Part shown: one piece after another, positions 42,420 to 50,647 of the stretch
Layout: every line of letters begins with the position of its first letter
How positions within the stretch are numbered: the stretch's first letter is position 1
Source: Streptosporangiaceae bacterium
GTDB lineage: Bacteria > Actinomycetota > Actinomycetes > Streptosporangiales > Streptosporangiaceae
NCBI GenBank assembly: GCA_019245115.1
Contig: JAFARZ010000237.1
Span: 1 to 64,000 of the forward strand
Length of the DNA: 64,000 nt
Direction: 5' to 3'
Translations under genes and position numbers: made by a program
Notes under the pieces: model-generated
Seen by the model: only the letters and a program-made list of their open reading frames with translations
Databases searched by the model: none
What the model was told of the DNA's origin: nothing

Positions 42420-43306
42420 CACCGCGCCGCCGCACGCGCCGCGGGCGACGTACCCAGGTACGCGACGGCATCGGTAGTGGAGAACTGTTGCGAGGGATGA
42501 TAGCCCCGGCGTAGGTAGAGTGCCGCGGACCGGAGCGTGGCCGGGACGGAGGGCAGCAGGCCGCGCCGCGCGGCGGCCGCGCATCCGCGCCAGGTCGCCT
42601 TCACGGCGGAGTCCAGCCCCGGATCGGCCGCCACCAGGAACCGGGCGCCGCGTGCCCACAGGTAGAACAGGATGGGCCCGGCCATGATCATGGCCCGGAT
42701 CCGCCGCGCGTAGCCCGGATCAAGGTGCACCAGCAGGTCGAACGCGACGTTTCGGTGCTCGACTTCCTCCGCGCCATGCCACCTCAGGAGATCGAGCATC
42801 ACCGGATGGGCGCCAGCCCGGTCGAGTGCGGGGGCGTGCAGCACCCAGTCGCCGAGGAACGCGGTGAAGTGCTCGATCGCGGCGACCTGGGCGACGTGCT
42901 CGGCGATCTGCTCGCGCCGCTGCGCCGCCGGCAGGCCCTCCCGCTCTCCCAGAACGCGGCGGAACAGCCACTCCATCTGCCGCACGTACCGTCCCGGATC
43001 GAGGCCGCGGGACGCGAAGTAGTCCAGCACACCCTGGTGCGCCTGCGCGTGGATGGTCTCCTGCCCGATGAACCCGAGCACGTCCTCGCGCAACGCCTCA
43101 TCACTGATCAGGGGCAGCGCGCGCTTGAAGACGGTCACGAACCACCGTTCGCCTTCGGGCAGGAGCAGGTGCAGGACGTTTATCACATGGCTGGTCACCG
43201 GGTCGCCCGGAATCCAGGCCAGCGGCAACCCGGTCCAGTCGAAGTGCACGTCGCGCGGTTGCAGCACGAGCTGGCCGGGGTCGACCCGGTCATGTGGCGG
43301 GGTCAC
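42419..43306 (-). CDS. Metal-dependent hydrolase / diiron protein (PF10118 type)
   Basis: Encodes 295 residues from GTG 43306, placed by GGGAGGTG. The protein is helical and ferritin-like, with ligands in GFIGQETIHAQAHQ and WHGAEEVEHRNVAFDL (ExxH pairs), typical of the PF10118 family called predicted metal-dependent hydrolase. The ligand pattern also fits a diiron oxygenase. Coupling to a ferredoxin reductase and an epoxide-hydrolase-like enzyme supports an oxidative role on a lipid or steroid-like substrate. A TetR-type operator lies 32 bases upstream. Confidence 0.82.
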   Translation of the reverse strand: MTPPHDRVDPGQLVLQPRDVHFDWTGLPLAWIPGDPVTSHVINVLHLLLPEGERWFVTVFKRALPLISDEALREDVLGFIGQETIHAQAHQGVLDYFASRGLDPGRYVRQMEWLFRRVLGEREGLPAAQRREQIAEHVAQVAAIEHFTAFLGDWVLHAPALDRAGAHPVMLDLLRWHGAEEVEHRNVAFDLLVHLDPGYARRIRAMIMAGPILFYLWARGARFLVAADPGLDSAVKATWRGCAAAARRGLLPSVPATLRSAALYLRRGYHPSQQFSTTDAVAYLGTSPAARAAAR

Positions 43307-43337
43307 CAGGGCACCTCCCTTTGCCCGTGGGCCGATG

Positions 43338-43353
43338 GTTACTCGACGGTAAC
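43338..43353. promoter_or_regulatory. TetR-type operator candidate
   Basis: GTTAC (43338-43342), TCGACG, GTAAC (43349-43353) is an inverted repeat of the TTAC-n-GTAA kind used by many TetR repressors. It lies between the diiron operon (start 43306, minus) and the glutamine cyclotransferase gene (plus). No TetR gene is in the window, so the regulator would act from elsewhere. Confidence 0.5.
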
Positions 43354-43436
43354 TCTTCAGGACCCATAATCGCAATTTCTCAGAACGGCTGTGGTAGCTG
43401 CTCTGATAAAGTCTCCGCGACCAGGGAGGTGACCGG

Positions 43437-44207
43437 CTGAGGGCCTGGCGGGCCGAGGTTGTCGCGCGTTATCCGCATCCCGGTCGCGGATTCGCCCAGG
43501 GGCTGATCGTGGGCACCGGATCGGCGCCGGAGATGGCGGTGTGGGAATCCATCGGGGGCTATGGGCAGTCGGCGCTGTGCCGGTACCGGCTGGGGGACCT
43601 CACGCCGCAGCGCCGGGCGGCGCTGCCGCCCGGCCTGTTCGGCGAAGGTATCTGCCGCGTCGGCGCGCACATCTGGCAGCTGACCTGGCGGGAGCGGGTG
43701 GCTCTGCGCTGGGACGCACGGACCCTGGAACCGCTCGAGCAGGTGCCGTTCAACCGGGAGGGATGGGGCATCTGCGCCGCCGGCGGTGTGGTGGTCACCA
43801 GCGACGGCAGCGGCGAGCTTGTGGTCCGGGATCCTGACACGCTCGGCCCCCGGGAGGTCATCCACGTCCGCTGCGAGGGCATCCGGATACTGGGTTTGAA
43901 CGATCTCGCCTGGTCCGCGCGCACGATCTGGGCCAATCTGGCCGGCACGCACCTGCTGGCCGGTATCGATCCGGACAGCGGAGAGGTCACCGACGTGGTG
44001 GACGCCCGTGCGGCCTGGGAGCGGCACCTGCGCGACCCGCAGGCGATCATGAACGGCCTCGCCGCGATCCCGGCGAACGGCCAGTTCCTGCTGACCGGGA
44101 AGACCTACCGCTACCTACGTCACGTCCGGCTGGTACCGGTATCGGCGCGCTCCGGTGTCCGGACGATCAGGCGCCTGATCGCCGGGCGGGGTGGTTTGTC
44201 CGTGTAG
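43437..44207 (+). CDS. Glutamine cyclotransferase-like protein
   Basis: Encodes 256 residues if it starts at CTG 43437; the first GTG is at 43509. The CTG is favoured because GGAGG lies 7 bases before it and because the 24 extra residues (VVARYPHPGRGFAQGLIV) match the N-terminus of the family. The beta-propeller signatures follow: VWESIGGYGQSALCRY, LFGEGICRVGAHIWQLTW, FNREGWGICAAG and GIDPDSGEVTDVVD. Plant-type glutaminyl cyclases make pyroglutamyl N-termini. No signal peptide is seen, so a cytosolic form is implied. The 3' end overlaps the convergent HExxH gene by 88 bases. Confidence 0.82.
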   Translation: MRAWRAEVVARYPHPGRGFAQGLIVGTGSAPEMAVWESIGGYGQSALCRYRLGDLTPQRRAALPPGLFGEGICRVGAHIWQLTWRERVALRWDARTLEPLEQVPFNREGWGICAAGGVVVTSDGSGELVVRDPDTLGPREVIHVRCEGIRILGLNDLAWSARTIWANLAGTHLLAGIDPDSGEVTDVVDARAAWERHLRDPQAIMNGLAAIPANGQFLLTGKTYRYLRHVRLVPVSARSGVRTIRRLIAGRGGLSV

Positions 44208-44587
44208 CCGCCGTCCGCCAGCCCGGCCCGTCGCTCGAACACGTTCCGTGAGCCGAAGTCCCCCGTGACCGCCCACGACCAGCCGGCCGCCGCCAGGTAC
44301 AGCGGGATCATCACGACCCCGCCGCACCACGCGAACTGGGTGGCGTGCCGGGCCTCGTGCCGTAGCAGCGCCGAGCCGGCCGGGATGTCCGCCAGCCGGG
44401 TCACGATCACGTTGCCTACGCAGAACGCTGGCGCGGGCGGCACCGGCAGCCGGTAGCCGGTGGCCAGCCACAGGCCATCGGGCGCGCGTGCCAGCCGCGC
44501 CCGTCCCAGCAGCGCCACCCCGGCCCCGGTCAGCGTCGACCCGTTGACCGCGTTGACCGCGAGACGAAGCCGGTACCGCGTCCGCAT
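44120..44587 (-). CDS. HExxH protein related to the one at 19875
   Basis: Encodes 155 residues. Signatures are VIVTRLADIPAGSALLRHEA, then RHATQFAW (H77, E78, H81 as HExxH), one hydrophobic helix (VVMIPLYLAAAGWSWAV) and SRNVFERRAGLADGGY. These match the larger membrane protein at 19875-20651 in order and spacing. It starts 7 bases after the FtsH-like gene stop, so both are one transcript. A small metallopeptidase or a zinc-binding helper of the protease is inferred; no family name is known to me. Confidence 0.7.
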   Translation of the reverse strand: MRTRYRLRLAVNAVNGSTLTGAGVALLGRARLARAPDGLWLATGYRLPVPPAPAFCVGNVIVTRLADIPAGSALLRHEARHATQFAWCGGVVMIPLYLAAAGWSWAVTGDFGSRNVFERRAGLADGGYTDKPPRPAIRRLIVRTPERADTGTSRT

Positions 44588-44593
44588 CCCGGA

Positions 44594-46972
44594 TCAGGCC
44601 GCGCCCTGCGGCAAAGCCTCCACTTCCTCCGGCTCCGGCAGGCTCAGGCCCTCCATGCTGTGCTCCCGGTGCGCCCTGGCCGCCGCGGTGTGGTAAGCGT
44701 CCAGTTCCGCCAGGAACTCCTGGCTGGCGTACGGCGTGCCGTCGACCAGCGGTCCGCGGGTGTGCAGGAACACCGCGGCCACATCCTCGCCGCTCAGCGT
44801 CTTGTGCGACTCGAGCGCGTGCGCCAGGGCCAGCACATGCTGCCGGTTCTCGCGCAGGATCTCCTCGGTGCGGCTCAGCAGCACGCTCAGGTTGTCCTCG
44901 ATCCGGTCCGCCAGCGCGTGCCGCAGTTCCGCCTCCACGTCCTTGCCCTTCAGCCGCTTGCCGCCGGGCGAGCCGACCTCCAGGCGCTTGGCGGTGGAGT
45001 AGGACGACACGGTGGTGCCCATACCCCAGTAGCCCTCCATGTACGACGCCACCGCCGTCGCCTGCTCGAGGTCGCCCGACACTCCCGAGGAGCTGTCGCT
45101 CTGGAAGAACATCCGCTCTCCGGCCAGCGACGCGAGCGACACCAGGATGTCCGTCTCGTACTCGCTGCGCCACCGGGTGAACTGGTCCTCCGGCGGGATG
45201 CTGGCCACCATGCCGAGGTAGTTCCCGCCCTTCTCGATGGTGGCCAGGTCGATCTCCATGTGCTGGCGGGTCCGGTACGCGACCACGGCGTGGCAGGCCT
45301 CGTGCACCGCGACGGCGTGCCGTTCCCGCTCGATGTACTCCACGTCCTCGGGCGGCCCGAGCTCTTTGAGCTGCTTGGCCTTGATCACGTCCGGCCAGGT
45401 GATGACGTCGCGTCCGTTCCTGATCGCGTTGATCAGGGACTCGTTGACCAGGTCCTTGATCGTGGCGCCGGTGGCGTAGGGCGTGATCGTGGCGAGCTTG
45501 TCGAGGTGTTCGGCGGTCAGCTCGTGCCGCACCTTGGCGAAGTACCCTTCGTAGGTGCGGATCCGCCCGGCCTTGGACGGGTAGCCGACCTTGTAGATCC
45601 GGTCGATGCGGCCAGGCCGCAGCAGCGCCTCGTCCAGCGCCTCGGGCATGTTGGTGGCCATCATGACCAGGATCCGGTATTTGGGCGGGGGCTTGGGCCG
45701 CATGCCGAAGACCCGCCGCAGGTACCGGTTCACGAAACCGCGCGGCTTCTTCAGCCCGGACAGCTCGGTGAGCAGCGCCTGCAGCGTGCCCATGCCGCCG
45801 CCGTTGCCGCCGTTCATCATGCCGCCGAGGACCTGCTTGCTGCGCCGCACGACCGGCTCCTCGTCCGGGGACGCGGCGGCGCGGTCCTTGGCCAGCTGCC
45901 ACTGCGTCGCCGCGGACAGGTAGGAGAACCCGTGGCAGCCGGAGGCGGCGAACGGAGCCGTCGACCGCTGACCGCCGGGTCCGCCCTGGGTGATCATCCC
46001 GCGGTTGCCCAGTGAGTCTGCCTCGTCGAAGAACACGATCACGCCGCCGTAGCGCAGGGCGAGCCGCCGCAGCTTACGGAACAGGCCCTTGACCTTGAGG
46101 ATACCGACGCCCATGAACATGTTGATGAAGGCGCCCGGATCGACGAACACATACGGCTTGCCGGTCTCGCCGGCCACCGCCTCGGCCATCAGCGTCTTGC
46201 CGGTCCCGGGGGGACCCCACAGCAGCACGCCGCCCGGTACGTAACCGCCGCGCTCCTCCACGAGCTCGGGGTTCTCCAGGAAGATGATGTTCTCCTTCAC
46301 CCGCTCCACGACGTGGTCCTGGCCCCAGACGTCAGCGAACCTGGTCTGGATGTCGGCCGGGTAGTACACGTCGACGCCACCGCGGGACATGAACCAGAAC
46401 AACCCGACGAACTGGAGGATGATGATGAAGAAGTAGACGACGATCTGAAGCACGAACGGGAGGTTGTGCCAGATCAGCTCGGGTCCGCGCGCCAGCGCTT
46501 CGATCGGTGAGGTGTGGATGATCTTACCGGTGACGATGGCGATCACCGCGAGCCAGAACACGATGTAGATCAGCCGGGTGAGCCGGAACCTGGTCCACGC
46601 GGACATCTTGCGATGGGTGACGTGCTCGAAGCGGCCGAAAACCCGCGCCGTCCAGAACTGGTGGTAGCTGGGCGAGTGCTCGCTTATCAGGTAATGCGCC
46701 TGGCGGAGGACCTCGATGCCCAGCAGGGCGAACACCCACCACGCGGCGCGGACCTGGGTCTTGGCCGCGTCGATGAACCCGACCAGCGGGTTGTTCGCCA
46801 TCATCGACCAGACCAGGATCAGCCACAGCAGCGCCAGGAGGATGGTGAACTTCAGCCGGTCCCACAGCTCCAGCGGCTTGCGGGTCTTCTTCAGCAGGTC
46901 CATGGGTCCGGCCGCGGTCGGCGACAGCCCATCGGGGTCTTCGGCGGCGGGGGCTTTCGCCTTGCGCATCAT
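44594..46972 (-). CDS. Atypical FtsH-like AAA+ metalloprotease
   Basis: Encodes 792 residues. Four hydrophobic helices (about 42-60, 76-92, 133-150, 172-195) replace the two of FtsH. The AAA module has Walker A GPPGTGKT (253-260), Walker B VIVFFDEADS (311-320) and NMPEALDEALLRPGRIDR. An insert of some 90 residues (about 325-430, Gly-rich) separates Walker B from the sensor. The M41 peptidase site is VHEACHAVVAY (H557, E558, H561), with the third ligand in SGDLEQAT. It probably degrades membrane proteins using ATP. It overlaps the lipoprotein gene before it and precedes a small HExxH gene. The housekeeping FtsH is presumably elsewhere. Confidence 0.9.
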   Translation of the reverse strand: MMRKAKAPAAEDPDGLSPTAAGPMDLLKKTRKPLELWDRLKFTILLALLWLILVWSMMANNPLVGFIDAAKTQVRAAWWVFALLGIEVLRQAHYLISEHSPSYHQFWTARVFGRFEHVTHRKMSAWTRFRLTRLIYIVFWLAVIAIVTGKIIHTSPIEALARGPELIWHNLPFVLQIVVYFFIIILQFVGLFWFMSRGGVDVYYPADIQTRFADVWGQDHVVERVKENIIFLENPELVEERGGYVPGGVLLWGPPGTGKTLMAEAVAGETGKPYVFVDPGAFINMFMGVGILKVKGLFRKLRRLALRYGGVIVFFDEADSLGNRGMITQGGPGGQRSTAPFAASGCHGFSYLSAATQWQLAKDRAAASPDEEPVVRRSKQVLGGMMNGGNGGGMGTLQALLTELSGLKKPRGFVNRYLRRVFGMRPKPPPKYRILVMMATNMPEALDEALLRPGRIDRIYKVGYPSKAGRIRTYEGYFAKVRHELTAEHLDKLATITPYATGATIKDLVNESLINAIRNGRDVITWPDVIKAKQLKELGPPEDVEYIERERHAVAVHEACHAVVAYRTRQHMEIDLATIEKGGNYLGMVASIPPEDQFTRWRSEYETDILVSLASLAGERMFFQSDSSSGVSGDLEQATAVASYMEGYWGMGTTVSSYSTAKRLEVGSPGGKRLKGKDVEAELRHALADRIEDNLSVLLSRTEEILRENRQHVLALAHALESHKTLSGEDVAAVFLHTRGPLVDGTPYASQEFLAELDAYHTAAARAHREHSMEGLSLPEPEEVEALPQGAA

Positions 46973-47640
46973 GGGCTCCTGACGATGAACGACGACATCA
47001 CGGCGTCGATGGCGAGCTTGTCCTGGCTGTAACAGCGTTCTGTGCAGTGCAGGACCATGAAGTAGACGAGCGTTCCGGCGGAGTTGGCCATGGCCACCTC
47101 ATCGAAGGTGTCATTGCCCTGGCCGGGGAAGCTGTAGTCGAAGGTCTCGCGAACGCCATGGACGCCGCCGCCGGGCTTGAGAGTGGCGTCGCGGATCTGC
47201 TTGAAACCAGTGAGCTGGGTTCCCGAGGCCGCGTACTGCGCCCGGGCCGCCGCGGTTACCGGCAGGAAGAAGTCCCGCAGCGTCTCGTCGGTCAGCGGTG
47301 TTCCCGTCTGCGAGGAGTATGGTGTGACCTCGGCAAAGACGAATGGCCGGGTCACGACCGCGGACAGGAAGTCGCGCGCGATGGGTTTGGTCTGCCCTCC
47401 CTCGTAGGCGATCGTCCAGGTCGTGGGGCAGCTGGTGGCTCCGCTGATCAGCTTCAGCTCCGTGCACAGATCCGACGGAGCGACCTGCTGCCAGCCGTAG
47501 GGCACCTTGAAGTATGTGTTGTTGCCGGAATCGGCGACATAAGTGAAGCTGGGGGACACACACGATGTGACTGTGAACGCGGCCAGGAGAACGCCCCCCA
47601 AGGCGAGGCCCGTCCTGACACGATGGGCCTTGAACGCCAA
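46969..47640 (-). CDS. Secreted lipoprotein, first gene of protease operon
   Basis: Encodes 223 residues from TTG 47640, selected by GGGGAGG. The signal sequence ends in a lipobox (FTVTSC, Cys about 27). The mature part has SGNNTYFKVPYGWQQVAPSD, FVFAEVTPYSSQTGTPLTDE and a late FMVLHCTERCYSQDKLAIDAV with a likely Cys pair. It resembles the LpqN/PsbP-like lipoproteins of actinobacteria only in outline. It is anchored outside, and its stop overlaps the FtsH-like start, so it may be a partner or substrate adaptor. Confidence 0.8.
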   Translation of the reverse strand: MAFKAHRVRTGLALGGVLLAAFTVTSCVSPSFTYVADSGNNTYFKVPYGWQQVAPSDLCTELKLISGATSCPTTWTIAYEGGQTKPIARDFLSAVVTRPFVFAEVTPYSSQTGTPLTDETLRDFFLPVTAAARAQYAASGTQLTGFKQIRDATLKPGGGVHGVRETFDYSFPGQGNDTFDEVAMANSAGTLVYFMVLHCTERCYSQDKLAIDAVMSSFIVRSP

Positions 47641-47828
47641 GCTCGGACCTCCCCTACCGCTCCCTTGCTTCGAGTATGCATGTTCTGCCGCAATTGGTAC
47701 AGATCTGAGACCGATATGAGCTGGACGAAGCTGGTTTCGGGCACCCCGAGAGGGGGACTCGAAACGCTGAAACGGCTGGGTAGGAAGCTCAGCCACGACC
47801 GAGCAGGAGGCGATAGTATCCAGTCCTC

Positions 47829-49172
47829 ATGGCTAGCACTGTCCTGACCGGATGGGGGCGGATCGCGCCGTCCGTGGCCGAGGTTGGTTCGCCGTCCGAC
47901 GCGGCCGCCGTGGCGTCGGATCTGCGCGCGCCCGGGGCGAAGATCGCGCGCGGACTCGGGCGCAGCTACAACAACGCCGCGCAGTGCGCGGACGGCCTGG
48001 TGCTCCGCACCGACCGCCTCAACCGGATCATCGAGCTGGACGCCGCAACCGGGCTGGTGACCTGCGAGGCCGGGGTGAGCCTCGAGCAGCTCATGGTGGC
48101 CGGGCTGCCATCGGGCTGGTTCGTGCCGGTGTCACCGGGAACCCGCCAGGTCACCATCGGCGGCGCCATAGCCGCCGACGTGCACGGCAAGAACCACCAT
48201 GCGGCGGGCAGCTTCGCCCGGCACGTACGATCGGTGGACATGCTGCTCCCGGACGGCTCCGGCCACCGGGTCACGCCGGAATCCGATCCGGAACTGTTCT
48301 GGGCCACGGCGGGCGGCATGGGCCTGACCGGCTTCATCGTCCGGGCCACCGTGCAGCTCAAGCGGGTGGAAACGTCGCGGGTGCTGGTGGACACCGTGCG
48401 GACCGCCGACATCGACGAGACGATGGCGGTGCTGTCGGAACACGATCACCGGTTCGGGTACACCGTCGCGTGGTCAGACAGCCTGGCCAGGGGAAGCAGT
48501 CTAGGCCGTTCGGTCGTTACCAGCGGTGATTTCGCGGCGCTTGATCACCTACCCGAGCCAGCGCGGACCGATCCCTTTGCCTTCAACCCCAGGGCGCGGC
48601 TGGGGGCGCCGCCGTGGTTCCCGCCCGGGCTGATGAACAAGTACAGCATCGCGCTGGCCAACGAGGCGATCTACCGGAAGGCGCCGGCGTCGCGTACCGG
48701 GGAAGTGCAGACGATCGGAAAGTTCTTCCACCCGCTGGACGGCATACGTAACTGGAACCGGGTCTACGGACCGGGCGGTTTCCGGCAGTACCAGTACGTG
48801 GTGCCGTTCGGCGCCGAGGCCGCGGTGCGGCGGTCGTACGAGATGATCAGCGCCGCGCGAGCGCCGTCATTCATAACCGTGCTCAAGCGGTTCGGCGAGG
48901 GCGATCCCGGGCTCCTTTCGTTCCCGATGCCGGGGTGGACGCTCGCGCTGGACTTCCCGGCGCGCACGCCCGGGCTCGATGACCTGCTGAACCGGCTCGA
49001 TGAGCTGGTGGCCGGCGTGGGCGGCCGGGTGTATCTGGCCAAGGACTCCCGGGTCGCGCCCGGAATGCTGGCCAGCATGTACCCGCGGCTGGAAGAGTTC
49101 CGCAAGCTGCGGGCGGAACTGGACCCGCGGGGGACCCTCGCCTCCGACCTGTCCAGGAGACTGGGCCTTTGA
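47829..49172 (+). CDS. DprE1-like FAD oxidase
   Basis: Encodes 447 residues of the VAO/PCMH flavoprotein fold. It has FARGLGRSYNNAAQ-like IARGLGRSYNNAAQ (FAD site), VSPGTRQVTIGGAIAADVHG, KNHHAAGSF, and the C-terminal VYLAKDSR, whose Lys matches the DprE1 catalytic Lys. DprE1 oxidises decaprenyl-phosphoribose on the way to arabinan precursors. At the position of the Mtb Cys387 (in GWNVCVDF) this protein has Ala373 (GWTLALDF). A DprE2-like reductase is not in the window, so its product may differ. It is coupled (TTGA) to the decarboxylase-like gene. Confidence 0.88.
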   Translation: MASTVLTGWGRIAPSVAEVGSPSDAAAVASDLRAPGAKIARGLGRSYNNAAQCADGLVLRTDRLNRIIELDAATGLVTCEAGVSLEQLMVAGLPSGWFVPVSPGTRQVTIGGAIAADVHGKNHHAAGSFARHVRSVDMLLPDGSGHRVTPESDPELFWATAGGMGLTGFIVRATVQLKRVETSRVLVDTVRTADIDETMAVLSEHDHRFGYTVAWSDSLARGSSLGRSVVTSGDFAALDHLPEPARTDPFAFNPRARLGAPPWFPPGLMNKYSIALANEAIYRKAPASRTGEVQTIGKFFHPLDGIRNWNRVYGPGGFRQYQYVVPFGAEAAVRRSYEMISAARAPSFITVLKRFGEGDPGLLSFPMPGWTLALDFPARTPGLDDLLNRLDELVAGVGGRVYLAKDSRVAPGMLASMYPRLEEFRKLRAELDPRGTLASDLSRRLGL

Positions 49173-50647
49173 GCGAGGGGCCTTTGACGGCGGACCCGCT
49201 CGGCCTGGCCGGCGACGCGCCGTTGCTGGCCGGATGGCTGGACTGGACGCGGCGCGTCCACGCGGGCCGGGTAGCGCCGATGACCACGCCGGGGCACAAG
49301 CAGCGGCAGGACCTGGTCGGCGCGGTCGTGGCGGGCGACGCCCCGTTGTACGGCGCGCTGGATTCGATCAAGCACGCCGACCTGCTGCGCGCCGACGCCG
49401 AAGCCCGCGCCGCCGCGCTGTGGGACGCCGGCTGGTGCCGGTTCTCCGTGGCCGGCTCGACCCACGGGAACCAGGCCTTGTGTCTGGCCATCGGGCGGCC
49501 GGGACAGGAAGTTGTGGTCACGCGGACGCTGCACCGCTCGTTGTTGCTGGGCCTGGTGCTGGCCGGGCTGCGCCCGGTGTGGGTGCGGCCGGACATCGAC
49601 CGGGACACCGGCCTGCCGGCCACGGTTCCGGTGCGGGCGGTGCGGGACGCGCTGGCCGCGCATCCGGACGCCTGCGGCGTCTTCCTGGGCGACCCGTCCT
49701 ATGTGGGCACGGTCGGCGATGTTCCTGGATACGCGGCCGCGGCGCATGACGCCGGGGTGCCGCTGCTGGTGGACGCGGCCTGGGCGGCGCACTTCGGCTT
49801 CCACCCGGACCTGCCGCCGCACGCGCTCGCCGCGGGAGCCGACGCGATGGTGACCAGCGCGCACAAGACGCTGCCGGCCTGCACGCAGGGTGCTCTCGTG
49901 CTGGCCAGGACTTCGCTGCCGGACGGGAATCGCCTGGACCGGGACCGCCTGGACCGGGACCGACTGGAGCGGGCGTTCGACGCCACGCATACCACGAGCC
50001 CGGCCGGGGCCATCCTAGCCAGCATCGACGCGGCACGGGCGCTGCTGGCCCGGGACGGCGAGCGGCTGTGCGGCCGGCTGCTGCGCGGTGTCGCCGCCGC
50101 ACGCAAGCGGCTGCGTGAGGTGCCGGGTCTCGACGTGCTGGACGGGCCGGGCGTGGAGCCCAGCAAGCTGGTCGTCCTGCTGGCCGGGACCGGCGCGCAC
50201 GGCGCCTCCGTGGAAGCCGACCTGATCGCGGCGGGCATGGCGCCCGAGCTGGCCGACCGTGACACGGTGGTGCCCATCGTCACCATCGCCGATGCCGAAG
50301 AGCAGGTGGCCGCGTTCACCGAGGCGCTGATCGAGTCGGTGGAACGGCATCGCGGCGCGCCGCGGCGGCCCTTGGCGTCGGCCTCGTGGACGGTCGAGCC
50401 CGAGACGGTGCTGGCGCCGCGGGAGGCGTTCTTCGCGCCGCACGAGACGCTGCCGGCTTCGGCTGCGGCCGGGCGGATCAGCGCGGAGCTGGTCGCGCCG
50501 TATCCGCCCGGCATCCCGGTGCTCGCACCGGGCGAGCTCATCACCGCCCAGGCCATCGCCGCGCTCCGCGAAGCCGCCGCCGACGGCGGCCGCATCGCCT
50601 ACGCCGCCGACCCCACCCTGGCCACCTTCCAGGTGGTAACCAGATAA
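49169..50647 (+). CDS. Orn/Lys/Arg decarboxylase-like PLP enzyme
   Basis: Encodes 492 residues of fold type I. MTTPGHKQ opens the domain, STHGNQALCLAIGR is the cofactor loop, LLVDAAWAAHFGFHPDLPPH holds the PLP Asp, and SAHKTLPACTQGA holds the Schiff-base Lys. The C-terminal domain carries APYPPGIPVLAPGE, typical of this decarboxylase group. It would decarboxylate a basic amino acid to a diamine. A TTG start overlaps the stop of the oxidase gene. A short in-frame repeat, RLDRDRLDRDRLER (about 252-265), is encoded by 15-bp DNA units. Confidence 0.9.
   Translation: MSEGPLTADPLGLAGDAPLLAGWLDWTRRVHAGRVAPMTTPGHKQRQDLVGAVVAGDAPLYGALDSIKHADLLRADAEARAAALWDAGWCRFSVAGSTHGNQALCLAIGRPGQEVVVTRTLHRSLLLGLVLAGLRPVWVRPDIDRDTGLPATVPVRAVRDALAAHPDACGVFLGDPSYVGTVGDVPGYAAAAHDAGVPLLVDAAWAAHFGFHPDLPPHALAAGADAMVTSAHKTLPACTQGALVLARTSLPDGNRLDRDRLDRDRLERAFDATHTTSPAGAILASIDAARALLARDGERLCGRLLRGVAAARKRLREVPGLDVLDGPGVEPSKLVVLLAGTGAHGASVEADLIAAGMAPELADRDTVVPIVTIADAEEQVAAFTEALIESVERHRGAPRRPLASASWTVEPETVLAPREAFFAPHETLPASAAAGRISAELVAPYPPGIPVLAPGELITAQAIAALREAAADGGRIAYAADPTLATFQVVTR

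Noticed and set aside
44115-45902. 595-codon minus-strand frame overlapping the FtsH-like gene
   Set aside because: Alternative frame of a gene with Walker and HExxH motifs; no recognisable domain of its own.
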